Positions 1-8,618 of a stretch of 64,000 nt of DNA are shown here, piece after piece. The notes under the pieces were generated by a model that searched no databases, was not told the DNA's origin, and was given only the letters and a program-made list of their open reading frames with translations. The position numbers and the translations under genes are program-made. How positions within the stretch are numbered: the first letter of the stretch is position 1; each line of letters starts with the position of its first letter. The DNA comes from Loigolactobacillus bifermentans DSM 20003 (lineage in GTDB: Bacteria > Bacillota > Bacilli > Lactobacillales > Lactobacillaceae). The DNA is taken from NCBI RefSeq assembly GCF_001434575.1, contig NZ_AZDA01000121.1:1-64000 (forward strand), read 5' to 3'.

Positions 1-1375
1 CATAATGTTACCTTGATCATGCTGATCAATTTGAGTGGTATAGCCTGGTATTTTTTGGGCCTCTTTGACCACATACTTAATTTGTTTACCATTTTGTTTG
101 GCAGCTAAGTCCTTCCAAGTATACGTCCAATCCGTGGCTTCACTTAAAATAACTGGTGCCCCAGATTTCTTACCATTAGCGTATAGCTGTACTTTAATGC
201 TCTTTGGACGTAACCCATCTTGATCAGCCTGATCATTCCAATGCTTCGTCACGGTCACACCTGTTTTCATCGGCGTGTAATGGTTGATCACATCATGATT
301 CTTAACTTGAGTTGTGTAATCTTTTACCGTCGCTTCAGTAATGGTGTACACGATTTTTTTACCATTCTGATACATCGGTAAATTTTTGAAGTGATAACGC
401 CAATGATCGGCAGCTGTCACTTGTTGCTGGGCAACTTGCTGGCCGTTAGCTAATAAGTTGATTGTTACCGCCTTTGGTCGCAATCCATCTTGATTCTGAT
501 TATCATCCCATTTTTTAGTCCCACTAACTTTAGTCACACTTGGTTGGTGGGTATTCGTGATCATCATATTACCTTGGTTTTCAGCAACAACTTTGGTGGT
601 ATAGCCCGGTACCTTTTGGACTTCCTTAACAACATATTTAATAGATTGGCCTTGCTTTTTTAAGGCTAATCCCGTCCAGGTATAGGTCCAATTCGTAGCT
701 TCGCTTAAACTAACTGGCGCACCGGATTTTTTGCCATTGGCATAGAGTTGTACTTTAAGTTGGTTCGGACGTAAGCCATCCTGATCATGTTGGTCAACCC
801 AATGTTTCGTCACTGTAACGCTGGTTTGTTCCGGTGTGTAACTATTTTTAATATTACTACCGTTAATTTCTGTTGAATAATCAGTAACTTTATTTTCCGT
901 TACTGTATAATTTATTTTCTGACCATTTTGGAATTTAGGTAAATTCGTAAAGTGATACTGCCAATGCTGCTCTGCTGTCACCTGCTGACTCTGAACTAGT
1001 TTACCATCAGCTAACAAATTAACCGTAATCGTACTTGGACGGATTCCGTCTTGATCGTTATGATCGTTCCACGTCTTAGTACCTTGTACACGAGTTGTTT
1101 CTGGTGTATGTCGATTCGTTAAATTAAGCCCAGTTACTTGCGTCGTATACCCCGTTACTTTTGCTTCTTGAATCGTATAAACAATTTTCTGACCTGATTG
1201 ATCATACAGGGACTGGTGCTTAAATTCGTACTGCCAATTATTGGCGGCAGTAACGGTTTGCTGCGCAACACGTTTACCATTGGCCAACAAATAAACAGTC
1301 ACTTGATTAGGCCGTAAGCCGTCTTGATCATCGTGATCATCCCAGGTCTTTTTCCCCGTAATCGTTGTGACGGCC
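1..1375 (-). repeat. Five Cna-B domain repeats inside the adhesin gene
   Basis: Units begin near 1375, 1105, 840, 565 and 297 on the minus strand, each 265-290 bp. Each carries the WxDxxDQDGxRP signature and a YTxxE-like end. Two subtypes are visible: GTKTWNDH-type and VTKHWVDQ-type, with YANGKKSGAP only in the latter. More units probably lie beyond position 1. Confidence 0.8.
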
Positions 1376-4300
1376 TCATTGTCGAGCTTGATAGCTGTGT
1401 TCAATGAATCGTCGTCTGTATCACTTACCGTCACTGTTTTACCAGCCGCAAGTTCTGGTGAGATCTGATAACCTGCCGGTGCTTCGGTTTCAATAATTTT
1501 ATACTGGCCAAGCGTTAGGTTCTTAAATTTTAATTGCCCCTGCTCATCAGTCGGTTGATCTTGCAATACTGCGTTGCCTAAATTGCCATTCGCCTGCACA
1601 CGATAAAGTGAGAATTTTGCATTTTGTAAAGCCTTGTGGGTCACGGCATCTTGTTTCGTTAGCGTAATGCTGCCCATGAGTCCTTCGGCACTTCCACCTG
1701 CGTTCGGGGCAGTCAACGTTACTGTTTTATTCGTTTGTGAGCCACTAATTTTATTTCCAGAAATCGTCACAGTATTACTAGGCTGAATATTTTGACCAGG
1801 CAATGTCCCTGCGGGAATCAAAATGGTGGCGTCATACGTAATATTAATTTCCTGATCAACAATGTCATTAAACGTCAGCGTGAAACCTTGTTCACCAGCA
1901 GCTAGCTTATATTGTGATTCAGGCAGGAGATTTCCTTTTTGATCCGTAATTTTAAAGGAACTTGGATCGACCCGTAAAATGCTTGTATCATCTGGTTTAT
2001 CTGCAATCACAACATCTTTCAGTTTCAGTTTATGCGTTCCAGAATTCGTGGCTGTATCAGGATTCACCTTCACAGTATAGGTTACTTTTTTACCATTTTG
2101 TTGTGCATCTTTCTGCAAAAGATCACTAGTAGAATTGTAACTGACCCGCGCTGTTAAATTGGCTGTTTGATTATCATCATCTGAATACTTGGCAGTATTT
2201 GTGACATCTAAATTAGGTAACGTGCTATCTTGATTTGAATCAATATCAGTTGTCAAAACAATTTGATAATCGGCCTGACTGCCTTTTTCAAAACCGGTAA
2301 ACGTAAGCTGCCGTGTTTTTGCATTGTAGGTTGCTGTCAGATGATCGACCGATTTTTCGTTTTGCGTCACCTGGTAGTCTTTTTCCGGAACCGTTTGATC
2401 ACCTTCGGCATTGGCATCGATGCCCGCTAACGAGATGCCCTGCGGTAACGTGTCAACTAGCTTGCCATCGGCACCAAAAGTCGACTTTTGATCATCATTT
2501 AGCTTGATCGTCCAATCAACTGTTCGCTGTAACGGATTGATTGCACCACTTTTAGAACCCTTCATTGTTGCCCGGGCCCCAGGCGTAATATTGATTGTCG
2601 TCCGATCTGAATAATCAAAGCCATTAGTCTCGTACGTATAAGTTGCAGTATTGGCTTGCTGCTCCCCACGCTTAGACGCATCGTAATTCGTGGTGTATTT
2701 AATGATAAAAGTATCCGTCGTACCGTCTTTCACGGCCTTGTCAAGGTTAAGCGTAAATTTCGTAAAAGGCGCTTCTCCATCAGTTGTGATGGTATAGTCA
2801 TTTGGATCCACCACTGTTTCCTTACCTGAAGCAGCCCCTTTACTCAGTCGATAAACTTTAATCCCCTTGATTTGCGTCTGATCCATGGACAACCCAGCCT
2901 GTTTATCAGTGTCCATTTCATCGACAACAGTTGCTTTGTTGATTGTGGCATTATTTTTATTCACCGTAATTTGGTAATCGGCCGTATGGTTGGCTGTATC
3001 GATTTTGGTGTTTTGCTTAACAACGCCACTCGTTTTATCGATTTTACCAGTTGTGCTATGCTGGCCATTCCAACTGATCGTATTATTATAAACGGCATTC
3101 GGTTGTTGACCCGTTGCTTTGGTATAATAGGTCAGCTTAAATTCTGTTTGATCAGCGGCTTCATCCAAAGTAAAGGTATAATTGCTTTGACTACCTGAAG
3201 CAACTATTTTAGGACCAGTACTTTTAACGGCATCACTAATATCTGTTAAGGCCTGACCGGAGGCATCTGTTAGCACTTGATCATTATCCATTTTATCCGT
3301 AAAGGCTGTGCCCTTTGGAAGCGCCATGCCTGAACGGTTAACAGTGATCGTCCACTTAATGACACCATTTGTTGCCATTGTTCCTTCTTTTTTAAAGTTA
3401 ACATTATAGCCAAAATGAGTCGAGGCACTGGCATTGACAGCAGCTTCCCCTGGTTGGATCAATTGTGCGGTATTTTTTATGGCAATCGAATCCGCATTAG
3501 CGTCCGTATCAACTTTTGTGAAATCAACTTGGGTATCAAATTGTAATTCGTAATACTTTTGATGATCTGCGCTATCTTTTAATTTAAAGCTGACTTTTCC
3601 GGATTGCTGATCAACCGTAAAAACATCCTTAAAAGCCACTGTCTTTTCATTGTGTAAAGAACCGTCCGCATAGACATCGTAGGCTTTTAGCACTTCATTA
3701 CCAGTGTAGGTGACACCGGCTGGTAATGTATCAGTGATCGTCGTCCCATCTTTTAAAGTCGAAGTGGTTTTATTAATACCTAATGACCAAGTAATGACCG
3801 CTTTATTATTTTTAATATCAGTATCTGGTGTCTGATCCACCACTTTTTTACTGAGGCTTACCTGGTCCGATGCAACGATATCGGGAACTGTGACATTATT
3901 GGAATCGACAAAAGGAATATCCAGTCCTGGATTAGTGCCATCATCACGCATCGTCACTTTACCAGAAACAAATAAGGTCCCTTTGATTTTAGAGTGCTTC
4001 TGAACATTGTCAGTAAACGTAATTTTAGCACTGCCATCCGAATTGATTTCAAAGTGGCCGAAAACTGTGCCTTGTGAATCGGATAAATCACCTGTTAGCT
4101 GTTGATCTATTTTCATCCCCTTTGGCAACGTAAATGAGAATGTATCGCCAGCATTGATCTGATCCCGAATACTTTCTGGAATTGCCCATTCATATTGGAG
4201 CAAAACGTCATCACCAACATGCACCTCTTTAATGGTGTTGCCTGCTTTGTCTGTGATTTTGGCGCTTGTGAAAATGGTTTGGTTCCCTTCAGCGTCTTTT

Positions 4301-4608
4301 GGTAAGAGATCATTGATCGATTTTGATTCAGTAGGTGCACGTGGTTGAGCCGTTGTCTTAGTCGCTTCGCTGGACTTTGCATCGGTAGCGCTACTCTGAC
4401 TATTGGTAGCGCTTGTGCTATTTGTATTGTCGGTTGCAGTTTGTTCTTCCTCAGCGGCTTTAGTTTTTGCATTCGTATTAGATTTTGTCATTGTGCTTTG
4501 CGTTGACGCTGTCGTATTATTACCATCGGCCGCAAACGCTGATACTGGTGTAATCATGACAGAGACCAGCATGACCAGCAATGCAAAATAAGTATTAAAC
4601 TTTTTCAA
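1..4608 (-). CDS. Giant Cna-B/SpaA-repeat surface adhesin, C-terminus beyond window
   Basis: The frame stays open to the window edge, so at least 1536 residues are present and the sortase signal would lie outside. Start is TTG at 4608: AGGAGG lies 6 bases upstream and the product begins LKKFNTYFALLVMLV, a lysine-led signal peptide cleaved near AFAAD. Residues about 30-95 are a Thr/Ser/Asn-rich linker. About 96-230 resembles the bacterial Ig-like adhesin domain; several isopeptide-type beta domains follow to about 960. A SpaA-type domain (about 970-1074) shows TKQDAVTHKALQNAKF and the E of ETEAPAGY. Five Cna-B repeats of about 90 residues follow (about 1078 onwards). Repeats 3 and 5 are one subtype (VTVTKHW...YANGKKSGAP), 1, 2 and 4 another. 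Role: covalently anchored stalk adhesin (family knowledge); ligand unknown. The EAL gene lies just upstream in the same direction. Confidence 0.85.
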   Translation of the reverse strand, partial: MKKFNTYFALLVMLVSVMITPVSAFAADGNNTTASTQSTMTKSNTNAKTKAAEEEQTATDNTNSTSATNSQSSATDAKSSEATKTTAQPRAPTESKSINDLLPKDAEGNQTIFTSAKITDKAGNTIKEVHVGDDVLLQYEWAIPESIRDQINAGDTFSFTLPKGMKIDQQLTGDLSDSQGTVFGHFEINSDGSAKITFTDNVQKHSKIKGTLFVSGKVTMRDDGTNPGLDIPFVDSNNVTVPDIVASDQVSLSKKVVDQTPDTDIKNNKAVITWSLGINKTTSTLKDGTTITDTLPAGVTYTGNEVLKAYDVYADGSLHNEKTVAFKDVFTVDQQSGKVSFKLKDSADHQKYYELQFDTQVDFTKVDTDANADSIAIKNTAQLIQPGEAAVNASASTHFGYNVNFKKEGTMATNGVIKWTITVNRSGMALPKGTAFTDKMDNDQVLTDASGQALTDISDAVKSTGPKIVASGSQSNYTFTLDEAADQTEFKLTYYTKATGQQPNAVYNNTISWNGQHSTTGKIDKTSGVVKQNTKIDTANHTADYQITVNKNNATINKATVVDEMDTDKQAGLSMDQTQIKGIKVYRLSKGAASGKETVVDPNDYTITTDGEAPFTKFTLNLDKAVKDGTTDTFIIKYTTNYDASKRGEQQANTATYTYETNGFDYSDRTTINITPGARATMKGSKSGAINPLQRTVDWTIKLNDDQKSTFGADGKLVDTLPQGISLAGIDANAEGDQTVPEKDYQVTQNEKSVDHLTATYNAKTRQLTFTGFEKGSQADYQIVLTTDIDSNQDSTLPNLDVTNTAKYSDDDNQTANLTARVSYNSTSDLLQKDAQQNGKKVTYTVKVNPDTATNSGTHKLKLKDVVIADKPDDTSILRVDPSSFKITDQKGNLLPESQYKLAAGEQGFTLTFNDIVDQEINITYDATILIPAGTLPGQNIQPSNTVTISGNKISGSQTNKTVTLTAPNAGGSAEGLMGSITLTKQDAVTHKALQNAKFSLYRVQANGNLGNAVLQDQPTDEQGQLKFKNLTLGQYKIIETEAPAGYQISPELAAGKTVTVSDTDDDSLNTAIKLDNEAVTTITGKKTWDDHDDQDGLRPNQVTVYLLANGKRVAQQTVTAANNWQYEFKHQSLYDQSGQKIVYTIQEAKVTGYTTQVTGLNLTNRHTPETTRVQGTKTWNDHNDQDGIRPSTITVNLLADGKLVQSQQVTAEQHWQYHFTNLPKFQNGQKINYTVTENKVTDYSTEINGSNIKNSYTPEQTSVTVTKHWVDQHDQDGLRPNQLKVQLYANGKKSGAPVSLSEATNWTYTWTGLALKKQGQSIKYVVKEVQKVPGYTTKVVAENQGNMMITNTHQPSVTKVSGTKKWDDNQNQDGLRPKAVTINLLANGQQVAQQQVTAADHWRYHFKNLPMYQNGKKIVYTITEATVKDYTTQVKNHDVINHYTPMKTGVTVTKHWNDQADQDGLRPKSIKVQLYANGKKSGAPVILSEATDWTYTWKDLAAKQNGKQIKYVVKEAQKIPGYTTQIDQHDQGNIM

Positions 4609-4672
4609 TGTCTTCCTCCTTAAATTCAAACGTTGTGAGCGATTGTTTATTTATAGCTACGCCAATTTTTCA

Positions 4673-5368
4673 TTAAGCGAAATCGCTAGCAATCGGTAAC
4701 AAATAGGGTTTTCCAAAATAATAACCTTGCACAACATCCGGTCGAAAAAGTTGAATCAGCGCAAGATCATCGAATGTTTCAAGCCCTTCTAACACAAACA
4801 ATTTATGTTGCTGTTGCGCTCTTTCACGCCAAATGCCAATCTGCGTTTTCAGTTCTGTTAGCTGCACTAATTGCCGTATATTTTGTAATGCAAATTTATA
4901 CTCAAATACAAATGGCGCTAACTGTTGGACCAACTCATATTGATTGGCACCAGTCCCTATATCGTCTAAACAGAGATACATGCCTGCCTGTTGATACGCC
5001 TTAGCCATTGTCACTATTTCAGAAGACTCACATGCCGTTTTATCAATAGCCTGCTGTTCTGTTAATTCAATTTGCAGCTTAATTGGTGTTTTTGGCTGTA
5101 AGGCTGTCAATAATTCGAAATAATTTAAATCGACAAACTGTTCTTGATTCAAATTAATCGAAATTGAATTTAGACCTCGAGGTAATGTTTTCAGAGTATC
5201 GGTCAATAATGTTATTATTTTCTTTGGTGTAAATTTGTTGAAATTTTCTGGTAAAAACCAAGTACTATCACGTGTCTCTCGTTTACGAATAAATAGTTCA
5301 TAACCAGTCAGCTTTGCGTTTATAATCGAATATTTTGGTTGTGCAAAAAATCGAATCAAAGTTGCCAT
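4673..5368 (-). CDS. EAL-domain c-di-GMP phosphodiesterase, stand-alone
   Basis: About 231 residues, the size of a bare EAL domain, with no signal peptide or membrane segment. Expected catalytic positions are kept: the E of GYELFIR, N of SINLNQEQ, E of QIELTEQQ, DD of LDDIGTG, K of FEYKFA, E of LEGLE and QGYYFGKP near the C-terminus. It is therefore probably an active phosphodiesterase that cleaves c-di-GMP in the cytoplasm. ATG at 5368 is chosen, but GGAG touches it and the ribosome site is weak; TTG at 5374 is the alternative. The adhesin gene starts 64 bp downstream with no terminator between, so the two may be co-transcribed. A strong hairpin lies just upstream (5402-5437). Confidence 0.85.
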   Translation of the reverse strand: MATLIRFFAQPKYSIINAKLTGYELFIRKRETRDSTWFLPENFNKFTPKKIITLLTDTLKTLPRGLNSISINLNQEQFVDLNYFELLTALQPKTPIKLQIELTEQQAIDKTACESSEIVTMAKAYQQAGMYLCLDDIGTGANQYELVQQLAPFVFEYKFALQNIRQLVQLTELKTQIGIWRERAQQQHKLFVLEGLETFDDLALIQLFRPDVVQGYYFGKPYLLPIASDFA

Positions 5369-5401
5369 CTCCAATTTTTATTGAATAAAAACCACACAAA
5401 A

Positions 5402-5437
5402 AAGCCGTCTCATAACTGTTCAGTTATGAGACGGCTT
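5402..5437 (-). terminator. Perfect hairpin with T-run in the leader of the EAL gene
   Basis: AAGCCGTCTCATAACTG and its exact complement are separated by 2 bases. On the minus strand seven T follow. It sits only about 35 bp before the EAL start, so it either ends an upstream minus-strand RNA or acts as an attenuator. A second, imperfect version of the same hairpin lies at 5597-5623. Confidence 0.65.
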
Positions 5438-5596
5438 CAAATTAAAGATAAAAATGACCCGTTTTATATTGTTTTAATTTATTTTATAGTGAAATTTAAC
5501 CTAAATCATAAGAAACCATTTAGGAATAACACATATTTATAACAAAACCAGAAATCACATTGTAAGTGCTTCATTAACAATGTAATTGTACAATTA

Positions 5597-5623
5597 TCTC
5601 ACAACTTAACAGTTATGAGACCG
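5597..5623. repeat. Second copy of the leader hairpin motif
   Basis: TCTCACAACT and AGTTATGAGA form an imperfect hairpin whose right arm (AACAGTTATGAGACCG) repeats the right arm at 5421-5433. The rest of 5438-6070 is AT-rich with smaller palindromes (TAATTGTACAATTA at 5583-5596) and no gene that I can support. Confidence 0.45.
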
Positions 5624-6079
5624 ATATCACCTACCATCAATAAATTAACATCACGCTACCATTATAAAAAATAGTAAAAAGTGTATCATGACAGTCTTCT
5701 AAAAACGCATCAATCTCCGTAAACTAACCATAAAAATACACATTGTAACCATTTTTGGAACATTCAGCTTCGATAAAATAAGATGGTTACTTACTTATTT
5801 TCTAATCATTCTTAATTTCAACGAAAATCAATCAACAAGCCCTAGCATTAAGACCGACATTTTTAACCAATTTCTTCAAACTTGATACTTTAATACTACT
5901 CAGTTTTCAAGTGAAATACAATCTCTTTTTTTACAATTATTATAATATATACAACTGATTTTTGAGTGTTCCTTTTTAAAGAGATACAACACCATCAACT
6001 TATTAAAGATAGAAATAATAGCTGATCACAATTTTAACACGACCTGACGTGTCTTATCATAAATGGCCCCCCGTCTAAA

Positions 6080-6099
6080 CCTTAAAGTGGACTTTAAGG
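6080..6099. promoter_or_regulatory. MerR-type palindromic operator
   Basis: CCTTAAAGT-GG-ACTTTAAGG is a perfect inverted repeat of the type bound by MerR-family regulators (family knowledge). No merR gene is adjacent. On the minus strand TTGCCT sits 19 bp from TAGACG, so the promoter direction is ambiguous; the SDR gene on the plus strand is the nearest target. Confidence 0.5.
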
Positions 6100-6127
6100 C
6101 AAGGCCAAAAATAAAAAAGTTATTCAG

Positions 6128-6156
6128 TTGACGTGCTTCACGTGAAAGCATACGCT
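6128..6156 (+). promoter_or_regulatory. SDR promoter with TTCACGTGAA operator in the spacer
   Basis: TTGACG (6128-6133) and TACGCT (6151-6156) are 17 bp apart. The spacer holds the palindrome TTCACGTGAA at 6137-6146, the same core as ATTCACGTGAAT in front of the MarR gene at 26843. The layout suggests repression by occlusion; the regulator is inferred. Confidence 0.5.
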
Positions 6157-6195
6157 TACGAAGTACATTTCATTTGTAAAGGAGCGTTTCAAAAA

Positions 6196-7041
6196 ATGAC
6201 AACTAAAACTTGGTTGATTACCGGTACTTCCACTGGTTTCGGCCGCGAACTGGCCACACTATTGGCCCAAAAAGATGGCGTCAACTTAGTGGCCACTGCA
6301 CGCCACACGGAACAGTTAGCCTATTTAGATCAATACGACCACGGCCAAATTCAAAAACTGACCCTGGATGTTACGGACCGTGATCAAATTCAAGCGGCCG
6401 TTAAAGCCGCCACTGCAAAGTTCAGTACCATTGACGTACTGGTTAACAACGCCGGCCTTGGCTACTTTGGTACCTTTGAAGAAAGTGACCGGGATGCAGT
6501 TCGTTACATGTTTGACGTGAACGTGTGGGGCTTAGTGGACATGACCCGTGCGGTTTTACCAGCCATGCGCCAACAAAAATCTGGCGTCATCGTCAACTTC
6601 TCATCGATTGGCGGTTTGTTCTCCTTCCCAACTATTTCCTTCTACCATGGCACCAAGTATGCCGTTGAAGGCATCAGTGAATCCTTGGCCAAAGAAGTGG
6701 GCGACCTTGGTATTAAGATCATGCTTATCGAGCCAAGTGGTTTCCGCACAGACTGGGCTGGCCGTTCTTCCCAAAAGAAATTCCCAGAAATTGACGACTA
6801 CGCGCAATTTAAAGATTCCATTCAGTGGAATGTGAATACAGCTCATCATGAAAATGGCGATCCCCAGCGGGCGGCTGAAATCATTTATGACCAAGTTACC
6901 AACCATACGGCTAACTTGCCATTACGGCTTCCACTAGGTCAATTTGCTACTGATACGGCGATTGATAAATACCGCAAGACGTTGAAAGAATTTGAAGCTT
7001 TACATGATTTATCAGCTTCAGCCGACCGGCCAGAGGCCTAA
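6196..7041 (+). CDS. Short-chain dehydrogenase/reductase (SDR)
   Basis: A 281-residue classical SDR, a cytoplasmic NAD(P)-dependent oxidoreductase with unknown substrate. The nucleotide motif TGTSTGFG is at residues 8-15, NNAG follows near 85, and the catalytic Ser and YHGTK (YxxxK) are near 140-155. ATG at 6196 is chosen because AAAGGAG lies 11 bases upstream (6178-6184). A longer frame from 6133 would start before or within the -10 region. It resembles the oxidoreductases often annotated as SDR family NAD(P)-dependent in lactobacilli. Its promoter contains the TTCACGTGAA palindrome, so it may belong to the regulon of the MarR gene at 26843. It is monocistronic and ends in a hairpin terminator. 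Confidence 0.88.
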   Translation: MTTKTWLITGTSTGFGRELATLLAQKDGVNLVATARHTEQLAYLDQYDHGQIQKLTLDVTDRDQIQAAVKAATAKFSTIDVLVNNAGLGYFGTFEESDRDAVRYMFDVNVWGLVDMTRAVLPAMRQQKSGVIVNFSSIGGLFSFPTISFYHGTKYAVEGISESLAKEVGDLGIKIMLIEPSGFRTDWAGRSSQKKFPEIDDYAQFKDSIQWNVNTAHHENGDPQRAAEIIYDQVTNHTANLPLRLPLGQFATDTAIDKYRKTLKEFEALHDLSASADRPEA

Positions 7042-7045
7042 AAAA

Positions 7046-7086
7046 ATCCATATCGCAAGTTGAGTGCTTGCGGTATGGATTTTTTT
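7046..7086. terminator. Bidirectional terminator
   Basis: ATCCATATCGCAAG pairs with CTTGCGGTATGGAT over a 7-base loop, with A6 before and T7 after. It separates the convergent SDR and acetyltransferase genes. Confidence 0.85.
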
Positions 7087-7645
7087 AGCGGGTTGGTAAT
7101 TTTTTGATTACTTTTGCCGGGACACCACCGACTAGCATATTATCAGGGACATCTTTAGTCACCACAGCTCCAGCGGCAATCACCACGTTGTTCCCAATGG
7201 TGACGCCAGGGGTAATTGTCACCTTACCACCGATCCAAACATCATTGCCAATGACAACCGGACTACCTTTGCCTAAATGATCTCGCCGGCCTTGTGGGGT
7301 CAAGGGATGGTTCACAGTGTAAATGTCCACGTTTGGCCCGATCATCACATTGTCACCAATCGTAACTGGCGCAATGTCTAAAATCGTTAAATTGTAATTG
7401 CTGAGAAAATGATCCCCAACATGAATATTCTGTCCATTATCACAATTAAAGGTACTTTGCATGGATAGAGCCACACCAGCCGATCCCAAAATTTCCCGGG
7501 CTTTGGCCACCTGTTGAGCGGGTTGCGTTGCTGGAATGGCATTAAATTCCTGGCACAATTGTGCAGCGCGCGTTTTACGTGCTACAACCGCTGGGTCATC
7601 AAAGTGATACCACTCACCTTGTTCTAATTTATCTAGTTCACTCAT
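7085..7645 (-). CDS. maa: Sugar O-acetyltransferase, maltose/galactoside type
   Basis: The 186-residue product matches the usual length of the LacA/Maa/NodL branch of left-handed beta-helix acetyltransferases. An N-terminal alpha segment with ARKTRAAQL is followed by hexapeptide repeats ([40 protein letters not shown]) and ends in VGGVPAKVI. The catalytic His is in VNHPL near residue 112. It would transfer acetyl from acetyl-CoA to a hexose or disaccharide, probably detoxifying non-metabolised sugars. AAAGGAAG precedes the ATG. It shares a terminator with the SDR gene downstream. Exact substrate cannot be read from sequence. Confidence 0.88.
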   Translation of the reverse strand: MSELDKLEQGEWYHFDDPAVVARKTRAAQLCQEFNAIPATQPAQQVAKAREILGSAGVALSMQSTFNCDNGQNIHVGDHFLSNYNLTILDIAPVTIGDNVMIGPNVDIYTVNHPLTPQGRRDHLGKGSPVVIGNDVWIGGKVTITPGVTIGNNVVIAAGAVVTKDVPDNMLVGGVPAKVIKKLPTR

Positions 7646-7685
7646 TACGTCTGCTTCCTTTCCTGTTTAGTCTAACACGACCAGC

Positions 7686-7727
7686 AAAAAACGACTTCAC
7701 ACCCTACTTTTAGATGTGAAGTCGTTC
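7686..7727 (-). terminator. Intrinsic terminator
   Basis: AACGACTTCACA pairs with TGTGAAGTCGTT; on the minus strand it directly follows the 69-residue ORF and ends in a T-run. Confidence 0.8.
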
Positions 7728-7729
7728 TT

Positions 7730-7939
7730 TTAATTGGCATCATCGCCGCAACGTTGATGAATATAGCAGCGCTTACCAGCCTTAAATTGATTGGGGCTCA
7801 AATTAAAGGAAAAGCAACACTGATGTTTGATTTTTAAAAGCTCATTGGGATTACCATGATATTCATCGAGCCATTGATATTCATGACCGTCTGCTGCTTG
7901 CGCCAATACTTCTGTCAAATAATCTTGTTCTGCTGCCAT
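7730..7939 (-). CDS. Small cysteine-containing protein, unknown function
   Basis: About 69 residues from the ATG at 7939, which has AGGTGGGG 6 bases upstream; a longer frame from 7963 overlaps that ribosome site. The N-terminal half is acidic (AAEQDYLTEVLAQAADG). The C-terminal half contains CC, a later KRCYIHQRC and several His, which could bind a metal, but no known motif is complete. It has its own terminator and no obvious partner. I do not recognise the family. Confidence 0.6.
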   Translation of the reverse strand: MAAEQDYLTEVLAQAADGHEYQWLDEYHGNPNELLKIKHQCCFSFNLSPNQFKAGKRCYIHQRCGDDAN

Positions 7940-8025
7940 GTGCGTCCCCACCTTTCTATCCAACTATGAAAGCACCTTCAGTTTACACGATAACCTGCTT
8001 GATGAAAAGAAAATAACCCGACAAT

Positions 8026-8349
8026 TTATGACCGTGGCCATAAAATCACCACGGCCCCCACCAAACAGATCAATGCGCCTAGCACATCTAACCGATCTGG
8101 TACTTTATGATCGATGCCCCAGCCCCACAGCAAACTTAGCACAATAAACACGCCACCATAGGCCGCGTAAACTTTTGAGAAATCCGGAAAGTGTTGCAAC
8201 GTAGCTACGATGCCGTAAAGAAACAGAACCAGCCCACCGATTAAGCCAATGATGACGCTCCGTCCTTCCCGTAACCATTGCCAAACCAAATAGCCACCGC
8301 CGATTTCACAAATACCGGCTAATATGAAAAATAGACTTGCTCTCAGCAT
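8026..8349 (-). CDS. UPF0060 (YnfA-type) membrane protein
   Basis: The 107-residue product has four hydrophobic helices filling almost its whole length. It carries the family hallmarks [22 protein letters not shown] at the N-terminus and [17 protein letters not shown] in the middle, so it belongs to the UPF0060/YnfA group related to small multidrug-resistance transporters. Function is poorly defined; a small-molecule efflux role is only inferred. GAAGGT precedes the ATG at 8349. Monocistronic; the next upstream sequence holds a short direct repeat. Confidence 0.88.
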   Translation of the reverse strand: MLRASLFFILAGICEIGGGYLVWQWLREGRSVIIGLIGGLVLFLYGIVATLQHFPDFSKVYAAYGGVFIVLSLLWGWGIDHKVPDRLDVLGALICLVGAVVILWPRS

Positions 8350-8414
8350 TCGTTTACCTTCTTCATAGAATCAACACTCAAAATCAAAATGTCATTATCC
8401 GCCCAAACCCACAA

Positions 8415-8457
8415 AACCTGCAGAAAATAATCAGAAACCTGCAGAAAAAAATAATGA
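8415..8457. repeat. Tandem AT-rich repeat containing CTGCAG
   Basis: AACCTGCAGAAAATAAT and AACCTGCAGAAAAAAATAAT lie about 21 bp apart, upstream of the UPF0060 gene. It may be a regulatory or slippage repeat; no function is evident. Confidence 0.45.
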
Positions 8458-8537
8458 TTAAAATGGTAATCTACCTATATTCTATCTAAAATAGGATCAG
8501 GAAACTAGGTTGAATCGATTTACTAAGCGCCTACACA

Positions 8538-8574
8538 AAAATCCCGCTAAACCCTTATCCAGGTCTAACGGGAC
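8538..8574 (-). terminator. Terminator downstream of ldhD
   Basis: On the minus strand CCCGTTAGACC pairs (with G-U) with GGTTTAGCGGG and is followed by ATTTTT. Confidence 0.7.
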
Positions 8575-8618
8575 TTTCGCCTAAAACTGTTTATGTCATC
8601 AATTACGTATGACCGATT

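Noticed and set aside
2313-3198. Plus-strand frames inside the adhesin gene
   Set aside because: They are antisense shadows of the long minus-strand coding frame and lack ribosome sites.
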